Part shown: piece by piece, positions 23,825 to 35,355 of the stretch
How the letters are laid out: every line of letters starts with the position of its first letter
Numbering within the stretch: position 1 is the stretch's first letter
Assembly: GCA_039707655.1 (NCBI GenBank)
Contig: CM077666.1
Coordinates: forward strand, 397,997,886-398,061,885
Direction of reading: 5' to 3'
From: Elymus sibiricus
Lineage: Eukaryota; Streptophyta; Magnoliopsida; Poales; Poaceae
DNA: 64,000 nt
Translations under genes and position numbers: made by a program
Notes under the pieces: generated by a model
Told to the model about the DNA's origin: nothing
The model's input: the letters and a program-made list of their open reading frames with translations, nothing else
Database searches by the model: none

Positions 23825-26749
23825 CTATTTGCTGTCAAGGCTGGCACTGATGGTGAAGGTACCGTCAGTGCCGTCCTCCCTCGCCGGTACCTTCTTGGTT
23901 GCCGGTGCAGTGGCTTTGGATTTCTTACCGGCAGAGCACTCCGGTAAGTCTTCAACAGGCACACAGCACCCCGAAGAGGTGCGCTTCCCGGAATCCTTGC
24001 TAGAGGTCTTGCCGGACTTCTTCTTTTCCTTTTTATTGGCGGGAGTTGGCGCCTCGGCGGCCTCTGCTACAACCGCATCTCTGTACATCTTGTCGACGCA
24101 AATGACTGCATCTTTCTTATCGGAGTTGATGGAAATGACACCCATCGGTCCTGGCATCTTCAACGTGTTGTAAGCATAGTGAGATGCTGCCATAAATTTT
24201 GCCAAGGCTGGGCGGCCAAGAATTCCATTGTACGGCAAGGGGATCTTGACGACGTCAAAGACAATCTTTTCCATCCTGTAGTTTAGTTCTCCGCCAAACG
24301 TCACCAGCAATGTGATATTTCCCTTGGGTTGGCTTCTTCCCGGGTTTACTCCTTGGAACGTGCCCGTTTTCTCGAGTTCCTCATCGGGGATCTGCAGCCT
24401 CTTGATAACTTCTGGAGAGATCAGGTTCAGACCGGCCCCACCGTCAACTAACATTTTTGTTACCTGGAGGTTGCGAATTGTTGGTGAAACCAACAACGGC
24501 ATACACTCGACCACAGTTATGCGATCGGGGTGATCCTCAGCATAAAAAATGATAGGCGTGTGTGACCATTTGAGTGGCTTCTGAGAGCCCATCGCCGGTT
24601 CCGCCACATTGACCTCACACGCCCACTGCTTAAGTTGGCGGTGACAGGAGTGTAAGGATGCCCCTCCGTCAATGCACATGGCGTCGGTTGCCTTCTGGAA
24701 TTCTTGTTCACTGGGCTCATCATCATCCTCTTCGTCACTTCCATCATCCTCTTCTTTATTGTCTAGGCCTCTGGCAGGCTTCTCTTTCTGCTGCTTAGCC
24801 TTGCCGCGGCGGCCCCCTCGACCGCCACGGCCCTTTTTTCCGGATTCACCAGTACCATCTTGACCCTTTTCCTTGTTACGCTTTTCATATTCAGCTTTTT
24901 GCTTCTCAACAAGGTGCTCGACTTGCCGGCATTCTTGGAGATCGTGGCCTTTGGTACGGTGAATCTTGCAGTACGGCCCATCTGACTTGCCGGCCTTCTC
25001 GTTCGCCGCCGCCTCCTGGCAAGCGGCGCATGCAGCAGCCTCCTTGCCGGAGTTCTCAGTCTTGGCTTTCTTGGCGGACTCAGAGTTGCCGGAGCCTTCG
25101 ACAGCCATAACAGTTTTGCCCTTGCGCTTTCTATTGCGCTTCCGGCCTTTCTTCCCCGGGGTGACAGCATCATCGTCCTCAGAATCTACTTCGGCACCAG
25201 CGTCCTCCACGGGAAGCCTTCTTCCTTCCTCAGCACGTGCACACTTATCTGCCAACGTGTAGAGCTCGTTGACGGTCTTGGGCAACTTGATGTTCATTTT
25301 CTCCCACATCCTCCGATTGCGCATATTCGTGTGAAAGGCAGCAATCACGGCTGCGGGGTGCACATCTGGAATGTTACGATGCACATGGCTGAACCTCTGG
25401 ATGTATTTGCGTAAAGTTTCACCATCTCTTTGCGGGATCACCTGCAAGTCGCTGGGCTGTCCAGGGGCTTTGTGGCCCCCGGTAAAGGCGCCAACGAACT
25501 CGTTGCAGAGATCTGACCATGAAGAAATGGAGTTCTCCGGCAAATTCATCAGCCAAGACCTCACGTTGGGTTTCAGTACCAACGGGAAGTAGTTGGTGAG
25601 GATTTTCTCATCTTTTCCCCCGGCAGCTTGCACGGCAATCGTGTAGATGCCCAGAAACTCTGTCGGGTTCAGCTTGCACTTTTTCGGCACTTCTGGCTTG
25701 AAGGCTCGAACGGACCTCCATCGGACTTGCCGCAGCTCATGGGTGAAGGCGGGACATCCAATCTCGTAGGGTAGATATCCGCCAACCCTTGGCGCAGGCT
25801 CATCAACGATGGGGCTATTGCATGCGTCGGATTGACGACGTGCCTCCCGGCGCCGTTCGATGGTGGTGCGGGCATCTTCTGCCCGCCTGTCTCGCAGAAC
25901 TTGCCACTGAACTTGCCGTGCTCGCGGATCCGAAGAGGCCATCGACACCTCATCGGGCTCGAAGGATCGCTAAGCTTGCTGCGGTCGTTGGTGTTGCTGC
26001 CACTGGGATTGTTGCCGCTGAGGTGATTGCACCGTTAGCGCGACACCGTCAGTGCGGCCATCAACTGGGCTTGCCGGTGCCATTTGCGGACACCACGAGG
26101 GCTCTGCTTGCTGTGATTTACTGGCCTCGGCGAATCCAATCAAGCTTTGGATGGTGGCTCTCCACTCATCCATCTTCTCTGCCGCTGGAGGGAAGTTTAG
26201 CAGCATCTGGGCTCGCGCCATTGCTTCTGCTGATGTGGCGGGCATGGCCGGAAGCGAAGAACGCGACGTCGCTCTACTCCTGGCAGAGCCAGCAGGAGCG
26301 CCATCGCGGTCTTGCTGTCGCGGCACATGATCAGCAGCAGGTCGTCGTGGCGGAGGCGGTGCCTGAGGATCTAGGATTTGATCAACAGGAGTCTTGTCGT
26401 GAGGTCGCCGCTGCCTAGAGTTATTGGCGCCGCTCGGAGCTGTGTCGCGCCCGTTGTGCGAGGGGCGCGGTGTATGTCCTGAAGCTGCATTCTTGGACGC
26501 CGCCGCAGTGGGATCTTGGCTCGCGCCGGTCCGGGCATTGCCGCTCCGGTGGCTGCGTTTGCCAGAGGATCAAGGAGGTCGACTACCTCCAGCACACTCG
26601 CCTCCTGCGCCGACCGCGGTAGGCATGACGACTGCGCTGGTCGTACCAACCGCAGTACCCGCGCCGCCCGCATTGGCCGAGCCGCCTGTGCCGCCTGCGG
26701 ATGCGTGCGGGGTGGCCGTCATCGTGATGCCCTTCTTCTTGGGCGCCAT
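23825..26749 (-). pseudogene. Tat-type gypsy gag and protease
   Basis: Probable start at 26749 (MAPKKKGI). The N-terminal part is low-complexity and interrupted by stops (26570 and 25970-25972). The 707-codon open stretch from 25948 holds the retrotransposon gag core (EFLGIYTIAVQAAGG, SWSDLCNEFVGAF, ETLRKYIQRFSHV), a Lys/Glu-rich linker, a zinc-knuckle-like CKIHRTKGHDLQEC and the aspartic protease (KMLVDGGAGLNLI, NGILGRPAL). It ends in the TAG at 23825-23827 before RT. Confidence 0.88.
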
Positions 26750-26840
26750 CGACGATGAGGAGGACGACGAGGAAGTTGATGAAGATGATGAAGAAGACGC
26801 GCAATCCACTGATCAAGGTTCACGCAAGCGACGCTACCCC

Positions 26841-26856
26841 CTACCTGGCGCGCCAA
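26841..26856 (-). other. Primer-binding site of the Tat-type element
   Basis: On the minus strand TTGGCGCGCCAGGTAG lies three bases after the 5' LTR. The same primer sequence serves the other gypsy LTR at 47688-47705. Confidence 0.8.
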
Positions 26857-26859
26857 GGA

Positions 26860-27722
26860 TGTCGTGGTGTGACGACCATCTATGGGGCCATGCAGCCCCT
26901 TGTGGTTCGGCGGGGGAGATCGACGTGCACAAAGAGCATGAACAATGGAGGGCGCAAGGGATTTTACCCAGGTTCGGGCCGCAGAGAAGCATAAAACCCT
27001 ACTCCTGCTTTTGGTGTATTAATGGTGTGGGAGCACAGTACAAGGAGCGCTTCTTCCGGCAAGGTGGGAGGAGCAGCTACACGAGACGTGCTTGTGTTTT
27101 AAAAGGGGTCCGAATCCTCCTAGCTGTTGCCTTGGCCCTCCTTTTATAGCTCAAAGGGGTTACCACAGTGGCAAAACAGTAATTATATAGCAATTAGATA
27201 GCAAACAGTGCTATCATACCTAACTCTGCCAGTTCAGGACAAAGGCATTAAATGCGCCGTTAGGTGTCATGTGGAGAGGTAGTCCCGGCAAGGTTTCTGC
27301 TCCGCTTACCCAGCTACCTCGTATTATCCTAACATGCCTCCCGGACGTGTGTCATTAGAAGCAAATCATGTCCCAGCGTGCTGACACGTGCCCGATAAGC
27401 CTCACCAACCAGCCCGCGCGGTCGACACCTCGCCCACTAGCGAACACCTGTGCGGTGAGGTGGAGCACTGGAGGGCTGACAGGAGCTCGCCGGTACGGAG
27501 CTTGCCGGGTCCTCACCTTGCCGGCTTAGCCTTGCTGGCAAGGAATGTCTTCATCTTCGGTACTGGTTGAGTGCTGTGTCTTGAGCTTCTTTTCTGGTAA
27601 CTTCCGCGACTGGACTCTGAATCTTGGTCTTGACAGTTCCCGGCAAGGCTTGGCCGGCAAGGAGGCTGCTACTGTCTGTGCATAAGTCAGGGTATAAAAT
27701 ACCCATATTTTATACACCGACA
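26860..27722 (-). repeat. 5' LTR of the Tat-type gypsy element (863 bp)
   Basis: On the minus strand it begins TGTCGGTGTATAAAATATGG at 27722 and ends ACGACA before the primer-binding site. A run of GCCGG/CCGGC words (27490-27660) and a TATA-like TATAAAAGG near 27143 fit U3. The flank CACTA at 27723-27727 is a candidate target duplication whose partner is off-window. Confidence 0.8.
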
Positions 27723-27836
27723 CACTAGTTTGGTTTATAAAAGAAAACTACAAAAAAATATGGAATTGAGGTTGCCTCATATTATTCATCTTTATAATGT
27801 CTTCCTTGAAAATGATGGAGCGGAAATTGTGCTCAA

Positions 27837-28583
27837 TTGATAGAAGAAGAATTCAATGAAATGTTTGGCATAAAATCTTTGAATGATGAGCATGATTGCA
27901 ATGTTGTTAGTATGAATTCTATGAGTATCCATGATGCTAATGATATGCAAAGCCACAAGCTTGGGGATGCTATGTTTGATGAAGATGATATTTTTAGTCC
28001 CCCAAGTTTTGATGAGAAAATTTATTATGATGATTGCATGCCTCCTATCTATGATGATTATTGTGATGACATGTGTGCTATAACGAATAATGATAAATAT
28101 GAAACGTGTCATCATGATTTTAATTTTCAATTGGATTATGCCAATCAAGTATCTCATGATATTTATTTTGTTGAGTTTGCTCCCACTATTATGAATGAGA
28201 AGAAAATTGCTTATGTGGAGAGTAGTAAAAATTCTATGCTTGTGGATCATGAAAAGAATGCTTTATGTAATAGCTATATTGTTGAATTCATTCATGATGC
28301 TACTGAAAATTATTATGAGAGAGGATCATATGCTTGTAGGTGTTGCAATAATATCAAATTTCCTCTCTATGTGTTGAAAGTTTTGAAGTTATACTTGCTT
28401 TGCCTTCCTATGCTAGTTGATTCTTGCTCACATAAATTATTTTCTCACAAAATCCCTATGCATAGGAAGTGGGTTAGTCTTAAATGTGCTTGTCATATGT
28501 TTCATGATGCTCTCTTTGTGTTTCAATTCTTTACTTTTATGCGAGCATCATTGAAATCATCATGCCTAGCTAAAAGGCATTAA
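27837..28583 (+). CDS. Env-position ORF of Athila-type element A, function unknown
   Basis: Open for 248 codons, very rich in Asp, Tyr and His (SPPSFDEKIYYDDCMPP, IYDDYCDD), with a Leu-rich stretch near the C-terminus (LYVLKVLKLYLLCLPMLV) that could be a membrane segment. ORFs of this composition are common between pol and the 3' LTR in Triticeae Athila-like elements; I know no demonstrated function. The ATG chosen is the first in frame, and coding may extend further upstream into the portion lost to the Tat insertion. An internal HKLGDAM is written by one of the AAGCTTGGGGATGC words found throughout the element's tail. Confidence 0.5.
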   Translation: MIEEEFNEMFGIKSLNDEHDCNVVSMNSMSIHDANDMQSHKLGDAMFDEDDIFSPPSFDEKIYYDDCMPPIYDDYCDDMCAITNNDKYETCHHDFNFQLDYANQVSHDIYFVEFAPTIMNEKKIAYVESSKNSMLVDHEKNALCNSYIVEFIHDATENYYERGSYACRCCNNIKFPLYVLKVLKLYLLCLPMLVDSCSHKLFSHKIPMHRKWVSLKCACHMFHDALFVFQFFTFMRASLKSSCLAKRH

Positions 28584-28639
28584 AGAAAAGCGCTTGTTGG
28601 GAGACAACCCAATACTTATACCTACTGTTTTTGGGTGTT

Positions 28640-30130
28640 CACATGATTAATATACTGTAGTAATCATGTTTTATATGTTTTCTTTCAATAATGTGCCAGG
28701 TAAAGCCTTTAGGATAGTGTGGATGCTTGTTGATTCGATTCTGTGCAAAAACAGAAACTTTTGCGTCCAGTGCTGGAATTTCTATTCTGTACTGGATCGT
28801 GAAAAAATTCTAAAATTTTTACAGATCATTTTGTTAAAAATTTTGTTACGTTGTTCTAATTTTTCAGAATTTTTGGAGCTACAGAAGTATGGTTTTTAAA
28901 TCGTTTACTACACGCTGTTCTGATTTTGACAGATTCTGTTTTCGATGCATAGTTTGCTCGTTTTAGTGTTTCCATAGCTTATATTGAGTAATATAAATTG
29001 TGGAAATGATAGAATACAGTAGGAATTATGTGAGAACAATTATGAATCTTGTCTTGACAGTACCTAAGTGGATGATTTATTTTTATCATACTAACCTATC
29101 TCACGAAGTTCCGTTAAGTTTTGTGTGATTGAAGTTTTCAAGTTTTGGTTGAGATATCGATATGAGGAGAATAAGGAGCAGCAAGATCCCAAGCTTGGGG
29201 ATTCCCAAGGAACCCCAAGGTAATATTCAAGGAAGACTCAAGCGTCTAAGCTTGGGGATGCCCCGGAAGGCATCCCCTCTTTCGTCTTCAACACTATCGG
29301 TAACCTCACTTGGAGCTATATTTTTATTCGTCACATAATATGAGTTTTGCTTGGAGCGTAATTTTCTTTAGTTGTATTTACTTTCTGTTATTTAGAATAA
29401 TGTTTTGTATCTTTTAGTTCAATAAAAATGCCAATTATAGCCTTTACCATGCTCAGTTTGCAAGTTCATGTGTTGCTGTTTGAAAACAGAAATTTTTCTG
29501 TTATGTCCAGAATATTCCTGAATAGTCAGAACATGATAAAAATCTGAAATTTTTACAAAGTAAGCATACATGAGTTCTCTGTCACGTGGTAATTTTTCAG
29601 AATTTTTGGAATTAGGGAAGTATGAATTTTAAATCCCCCTTTACAGACTATTCTGTTTTGGCAGATTGCTGTTATAGTTGCATTGTTTGCATATGTTTGC
29701 TTGTTTAATGTTTCTATTTGAGGATAGGAGTATTAAATATGCAGAGGCATTTAGTATTCAATGTTTAATTATAATTTTTGTTATTTGTTACAGTAGAGAA
29801 TGTTAAGGTTTTGAGTTGATTTATACTAACTTATCTCACGAGTTCTTGTTGAGTTTTGTGTGGATGAAGTTTTTAAGATTTAGAGAAACCGTGATATGAG
29901 AGGAATTAAGGAGACACAAGAGCTCAAGCTTGGGGATGCCCAAGGCATACCAAGTTAATATTTCAAGAATTCTCAAGCATCTAAGCTTGGGGATGCCCCG
30001 GTAGGCATCCCACCTTTCTTCATCAACAATTATCGGTTAGTCTTGGTTGAGCCTAAGTTTTTGCTTCTTCACATGAGATGTGCTATTCTTGGAATGTCAT
30101 TTTATTTTGTTTTATTTGTTGTTTGAATAA
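28640..30130 (+). repeat. Two tandem copies of a ~735-bp unit in the Athila tail
   Basis: TTTTCAGAATTTTTGGA recurs 733 bases apart (ends 28867 and 29600) and CTTGGGGATGCCCCGG 735 bases apart (29251 and 29986), with similar text between. Each copy ends with two AAGCTTGGGGAT purine words, like the one beside the 3' LTR. Confidence 0.75.
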
Positions 30131-30584
30131 AATACTTAAGATCTGAAATTTTTAAATGAGAGAGAGTCCTCACATAGCTACCTATTTACTTAACTACTCA
30201 TTTGGTCTTCACTTATATCTTTTTGGAGTAGTTTGTCATTTACTCTTGTTCTTCACTTATATCCTATGAGTAAATTGTTGAAATGAATTGAATATCATAA
30301 AGTTGAAATTTATATGCTTCATATGCTTGTCCCATGGGGAGTAGTGACTTCACATACAAGAAGTATAAGTGGTAAAATTTATTGAAAGTTGACAAACATG
30401 GCATTGGTCACTTGAACAATTCATGAAAGAATTTTGAAGCAAGAGAAATTTCACATATAAATATACTATCTTGGACATCTTCTATGATTGTGAGCCCCCA
30501 TTAATTATTTTCAAGCTTGATCAAGTAGTTGACGTTGGACAAGGAAGACAACGTAATGAGTTATGTTTTTTTATATTCACATAG

Positions 30585-33500
30585 TGTGACACCCTGGTTT
30601 TTACCAACTTTGCTTTTCAAAAACCCATTTGAAATTTCATTCGGAATTTGGTATGGTTTTGTTTTGAATGGCTCTATGGACTTATAACTTGGGAATATTT
30701 TTGATTTTCTTTCCCAAGTGAACCTAAGCTTCCAAAAACTTTCCTCAAGTCATGTCATTTCCATTCCTGCTACATCTCAATTTTTCTTCCAATTAAATAT
30801 TCCTTTTCCATTAAAGGAATAACCCTTTGAGCTCTAAGTTGTGAAGCAACCTATATTTCTGTCCTTCCAAAAATTCCAGGAAAATTCTCATAAATTCTTT
30901 GGACCATGTGAACCTTGGATATGTGAAAATATTCAAGATTTATTCTTCATGGTGAGCACAACATCCAATCTTGGCTTCTGGTCATAATTTCAGTTTGTGA
31001 GGCGACTATATTTTATATTGCTCCAAAAATTCTGAAATTAATCCAGGACATTCTCCTATCCATATTATCAGTCTCCACCAAGTTTTGTCCCATTTCAGCT
31101 AGCCATTTTCTCTATAAAATTCCTCCAAGTTGTTTTCCAGAAGGAAGCTTTGTGAAGGGGGTACCACTTATACTTGTCCAAATGCTATGAAATTTTTATG
31201 GCATCTTGGCATCACCAAATAACTCACCCGTGCCAAGTTTCAACTTCAGAAGCTCATCCATGTGAGTGCATCATCATCTATAAGTTTCTGCACCAGAGGA
31301 GTAGTTGTGAAGCAACTATCTCCAAGGCTTATCCATTTGACCTGAAATTTGTCCAGAATGGGCACCTTCCTACGACAAGTCGTTGTGACAAACTCTCTCT
31401 CTTAAATCCCTAGCCATTTCTCCTCAGCTTGCGGCCCAAGTTTCTGATCAGAAACTTGTCTGGAAGCTAGCCAGTAGTCCAGGCCATCTCTTGTCAAACC
31501 AAGGGCACAGGGAGATCACTGGATGAAGGGACTACTGCGTGGACATGACCGTTCAGGCCAGAGCACACCTTGAGCACCAGTGCACGCGGTGACCACGCGT
31601 CTGCCCGAGCCAAAGTCGTGCTCTGCACGCCGACCGCGTTGGACATGACCGTTCCGGCCACCTCGCGCTGCCCCTCCTTGTCCGGTCGTGCCGACGTCGT
31701 TGCCACCACCCATGTACCCACTCCAGAACCCTCTCCCACCTTTGGTGAAGCTCGCCGCCACACACGGCCAAGTTCATGCACGGGCCGAACAGAGCGCCGC
31801 GGTCGTCGCCGTTGTCCTCACGTTCTTAATAGCTCCGCTCGCGTCCCGTCACTCCTGCGCGCTCACGTCCACTCCAGCCGCGCCGCGACGGCCAACGCAG
31901 CCGCCAGCTCGCCATCCTTGCCGTGCCAACACATCGGTGGCGGCATTCGGCCACAGCGGCTCCGCCCGTCTATAAAAGCCGTCCCCGGCCCCGTCTCTCC
32001 CCACCCCTCGAGCTCTTCTGCTCCATCTCCGGCGAGGTGCTCCGCCGCTCTGCCCCTGCTTCTACAGCTCACCTCCGTCCACTCCAGCTTCAACCAAGCC
32101 CACCCTCGAGCTCGTGGTACTCCACTGGCTCTCCCCAACCATTCCTCTGCCCGAGTACTCGCCGGAATCGCCGACAACCGCTCGCCGTCACCTGAGATAA
32201 CGGGGGCGATGCCGTCCAGCCACCATTCAGGGAGCTACGGGTACGGGCTTGCTCACCGTCGTACGCCCGATCCATCACTGCCTCCGCCCAGCTCCGCCGT
32301 GGCCTCTACGTCGGTGAACCACACCGGTGAGCTCCGCCGCCCTCTGTTCCCTCTCCCTCTCTATTTAAAACTGACAGCGGGCCCCGCATGTCAGCGACTC
32401 TGGGCGCGCCGTAGCGGTACATAAGTGGAAGCACATTTCCACTTTACGCCTTCGACGTGGCCGCCCCCAGGTTTTTCTGTTTTTCTGTTGAATTCAAATA
32501 ATTCTAGTAGTTTGACTCAACTTTGACCATCAAATTTCTTTTAAACCATAAGTCCAAATGAGTTCATTCTTTTTGCATTATTTTTCTTATGAGCTCCTCT
32601 ATTTGCTGTAAAATTTTGGTATTTTTCTCTGCTGTCTAGAATTTCTGGATAGAAGAAAATGCTTTATGTGATATTTGAAAATGTTTTCAAAAATGTTTTT
32701 CAGATTGCTTTGAGTAGTTGGTGAAGACTAGGAGTACTCCCACACTTCCTTGGTGCAAGGCAAGCCACAACTCTCATTTGCGTAATTGCATTGCAATATC
32801 ATGGTTAGATAATTATTTTAATGGTAAATATGAATTATTTGTAAATAAGTTAATTCATGCAACACTTTGAAAATATTGAGTAGGCTATTGTCATGTTGAT
32901 GATGAGATTATAGTCATTAGTGGATTTCAAGTTTGATGAGGATATGACACAGGTGGATTAAGAGATTACCGTCTATGATTATTTTGTGATTCCTTCCAGT
33001 ACCTCATATATGAAATCAGTAGTGGTAGTTGATCATATTGCTCATTGGATTTCTAGTTGGTTATTGTTGTAACTTGGATCACTGTAATACCGGAGTGTCA
33101 GTAATGACTATAGTTGCTTGGGGATAAATTCCTTCATCGTTGATCAAGTGCCACTAAACCGAACTTTCCAGTGCAGCCACACCTGCCGGAATGGGATGGC
33201 CTTGGCTTGGTCTAACCGCGTGCTCTTTTATCGGTACCACCAAAGAGGGGAGGTTATGCATGCGTGCTGCCCTGATCAGGTAGACTACGATAACCTTGTG
33301 AGCCCGGTTTGGTTATTGAGCTCAGGTCCCCGTTTGGGACAGTTTGTTTGGCCACGATGGTGGCAGGTGTCAGAAGTGACACAGGGGCCACCCAGGGCAT
33401 GACCCGGAAAGGGGAGTGATTATCGATGGTACGGTGGAGGAGTCACGGGTTAGGCAAGTTTCGTTGGAGCAGCACCGGTCCACCTGGAAGGGAAGTGTAC

Positions 33501-34324
33501 CGAGGTACGATACCAGGAGCTCCATAGTGTGGGTAAAGTGCACAACCTCTGCAGAGTGTAAGAATCTATTCGAATAGCCGCAACCACGGTATTGGACACA
33601 GTTCGTACTAAGTCACACTGTCTGATCAACACCCATGATGGAATGACTTGATAATGATGGAAGAACTCGTCTTAGTATGGTGAGGTATCCACTTGATGGA
33701 AGACCACTGGTAATGTTTATAGGCGATCTCGGGGATGATTTTCCGAGGTGCTTGAGGTAACCAGGATTTGGTCACAAGAGTAAGTGATTCAACCGAGTAG
33801 CCCAAAGCATTATGGTTCCTGTGATTTTAGCATAGGTGACTTTCGGTGGATAGTTTGGCAACAGTGTGTTATTACTTTCTTCCCCCTTTTAATAGCATTT
33901 GGATCTGAGATAATCATGATTTACTATGACGTTGTCATGCCTTGATGCTTGTGTTTGTTGTGAGCTTGCAAGTACATTCAAAGTACTCACCTGGCGTGTC
34001 ATGCCAGTTTGCAGGTGCTGACATGTATGCATAGCCAAGGATTTCGAGTGGCGACTAGGACGTGTCCCAGCCAGAGTCCCTACGAAGTGGAGTCCATTAC
34101 CGATGCCGTGGTTCCGCTGCTAGGAGTTGTGCCGCTGCAAGCATAGAGCTACTTTAGCAGTAGTGGTATCATTGTAACCTTTGTAAACTCTTGTAACCCT
34201 TGTACCCCAACTATTAGAAATAAAGAGCTGATTTGTTCTATGCCAAGCAGTGCCATATCCTAGAAGACTTGATCTCTGGGCTGGAATACGGCGTGCTCCG
34301 GTGACTCTGAGCCGGGGTGCCACA
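30585..34324 (+). repeat. Solo LTR of ~3.74 kb (TGTGACACCC...GTGCCACA)
   Basis: Bounded by a perfect five-base duplication CATAG (30580-30584 and 34325-34329), with TG...CA ends. It contains a GC-rich portion at 31500-32430, a TATA box TCTATAAAAG at about 31970 and a long U5. No gag or pol sequence is inside, so I read it as one LTR left by recombination. Reading frames of up to 284 codons in the GC-rich part look like composition artefacts. Family not identified. Confidence 0.75.
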
Positions 34325-34329
34325 CATAG

Positions 34330-35355
34330 AAGTTATATTGTTATGGATCCTCTAACATGTGGTGCTTGCTTAGGATCTTTTGCAGGCCAAAAATCCGTAC
34401 TAAGTAGAGATACTACTTGTGCATCCAAAAACCCTTAAACCTAGTTTCTTGCCATGAGTGTCCACTATATCTACCTATGGATTGAACAAGATCCTTCAAG
34501 TAAGTTGTCATCGGTGCAACAGCACTAAAAATTGCTCCTAAATATGTATGATCTTTTATTGTAAGGGAAAATAAGCTTTGTACGAACTTGTGATGGTAAA
34601 GAAATAAAAGCGACGGACTGCATAATAAAGGTTGCTATCACAAGGGGCAATATAAAGTGACGTTCCTTTGCATTAAGAGCTTGCACATCCAAAAATAAAA
34701 AGTGCATGACAACCTCAGCTTCCCTCTGCGAAGGGCCTATCTTTTACTTTTATGTATTTACTTTTATGCAAGAGTCAATATTATTTCTTCTCATTTCAAC
34801 CTCAATTATTCTCTAAGTTGGCAAGCATCATGTGGTAGGGAAAGATCCAGGCACAGATATCCAGTTGAATATAGGTGATCATGAGTTATTATTGTTGACA
34901 TTATCCTTGAGATAAATAAGTTGGGAGGCGAAACATTAAGCCCCTATCTTCTTATGTGTTTGACTGAAACGGTTTGTTCTAAAAATATGCTTTGAGTGTC
35001 AGCAATCATGGAAGACTAAATGATAGTTGAGTATGTGGAATTTGCTAAATTAAAGCTCTTACATAGACCCTTCCTGAAAATAAGATGAATTGCAATTGTT
35101 TGATGACTGAGAACATAGTTTGTTGGTTTTCAAGAAAGTTTATGGTCTATACTTTAAACATGTGAATAGCTTGCTACTTGATCATGAGAAGTTTTATGAG
35201 ATGAGCCACTGTTTATGATATAAATTGATCCTAGAAAAAGTAATTGCAATTATTATTGATCAAACTTATGCACTATGCTAGCATTCACACTTCATAAATT
35301 ATTTCTTTTATCATTTACCTACTCGAGGACGAGCAGGAATTAAGCTTGGGGATGC
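34330..35355 (+). other. Non-coding tail of Athila element A with polypurine tract
   Basis: No gene seen. It ends CGAGGACGAGCAGG...AAGCTTGGGGATGC directly at the LTR; the last purine run is the likely polypurine tract. Confidence 0.7.

Larger units (their letters stand above)
8761..27722 (-). mobile_element. Tat-type Ty3/gypsy element, split by a Copia insertion
   Basis: Right to left on the minus strand are: a 5' LTR (26860-27722), a primer-binding site, gag-protease, RT, RNase H and integrase, with the last integrase codons at 10611-10795 beyond the inserted Copia element (10796-20541). An additional RNase H-like domain with the DGA...NNTAEYE...GDS pattern before the integrase is characteristic of the Tat lineage. 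Left of pol is a gene on the opposite strand (9002-9914), a position where Tat elements are known to carry extra antisense ORFs. The 3' LTR is not in the window; it is presumably beyond the Angela insertion. The coding region has at least five stops and two frameshifts, so the copy is dead and older than its two insertions. It sits in an Athila-type element; the right flank is CACTA. Confidence 0.8.

Noticed and set aside
31570..32424. 284-codon frame in the GC-rich part of the 3.7 kb LTR
   Set aside because: Open in several frames on both strands because of composition, spans a TATA box, and shows no domain.
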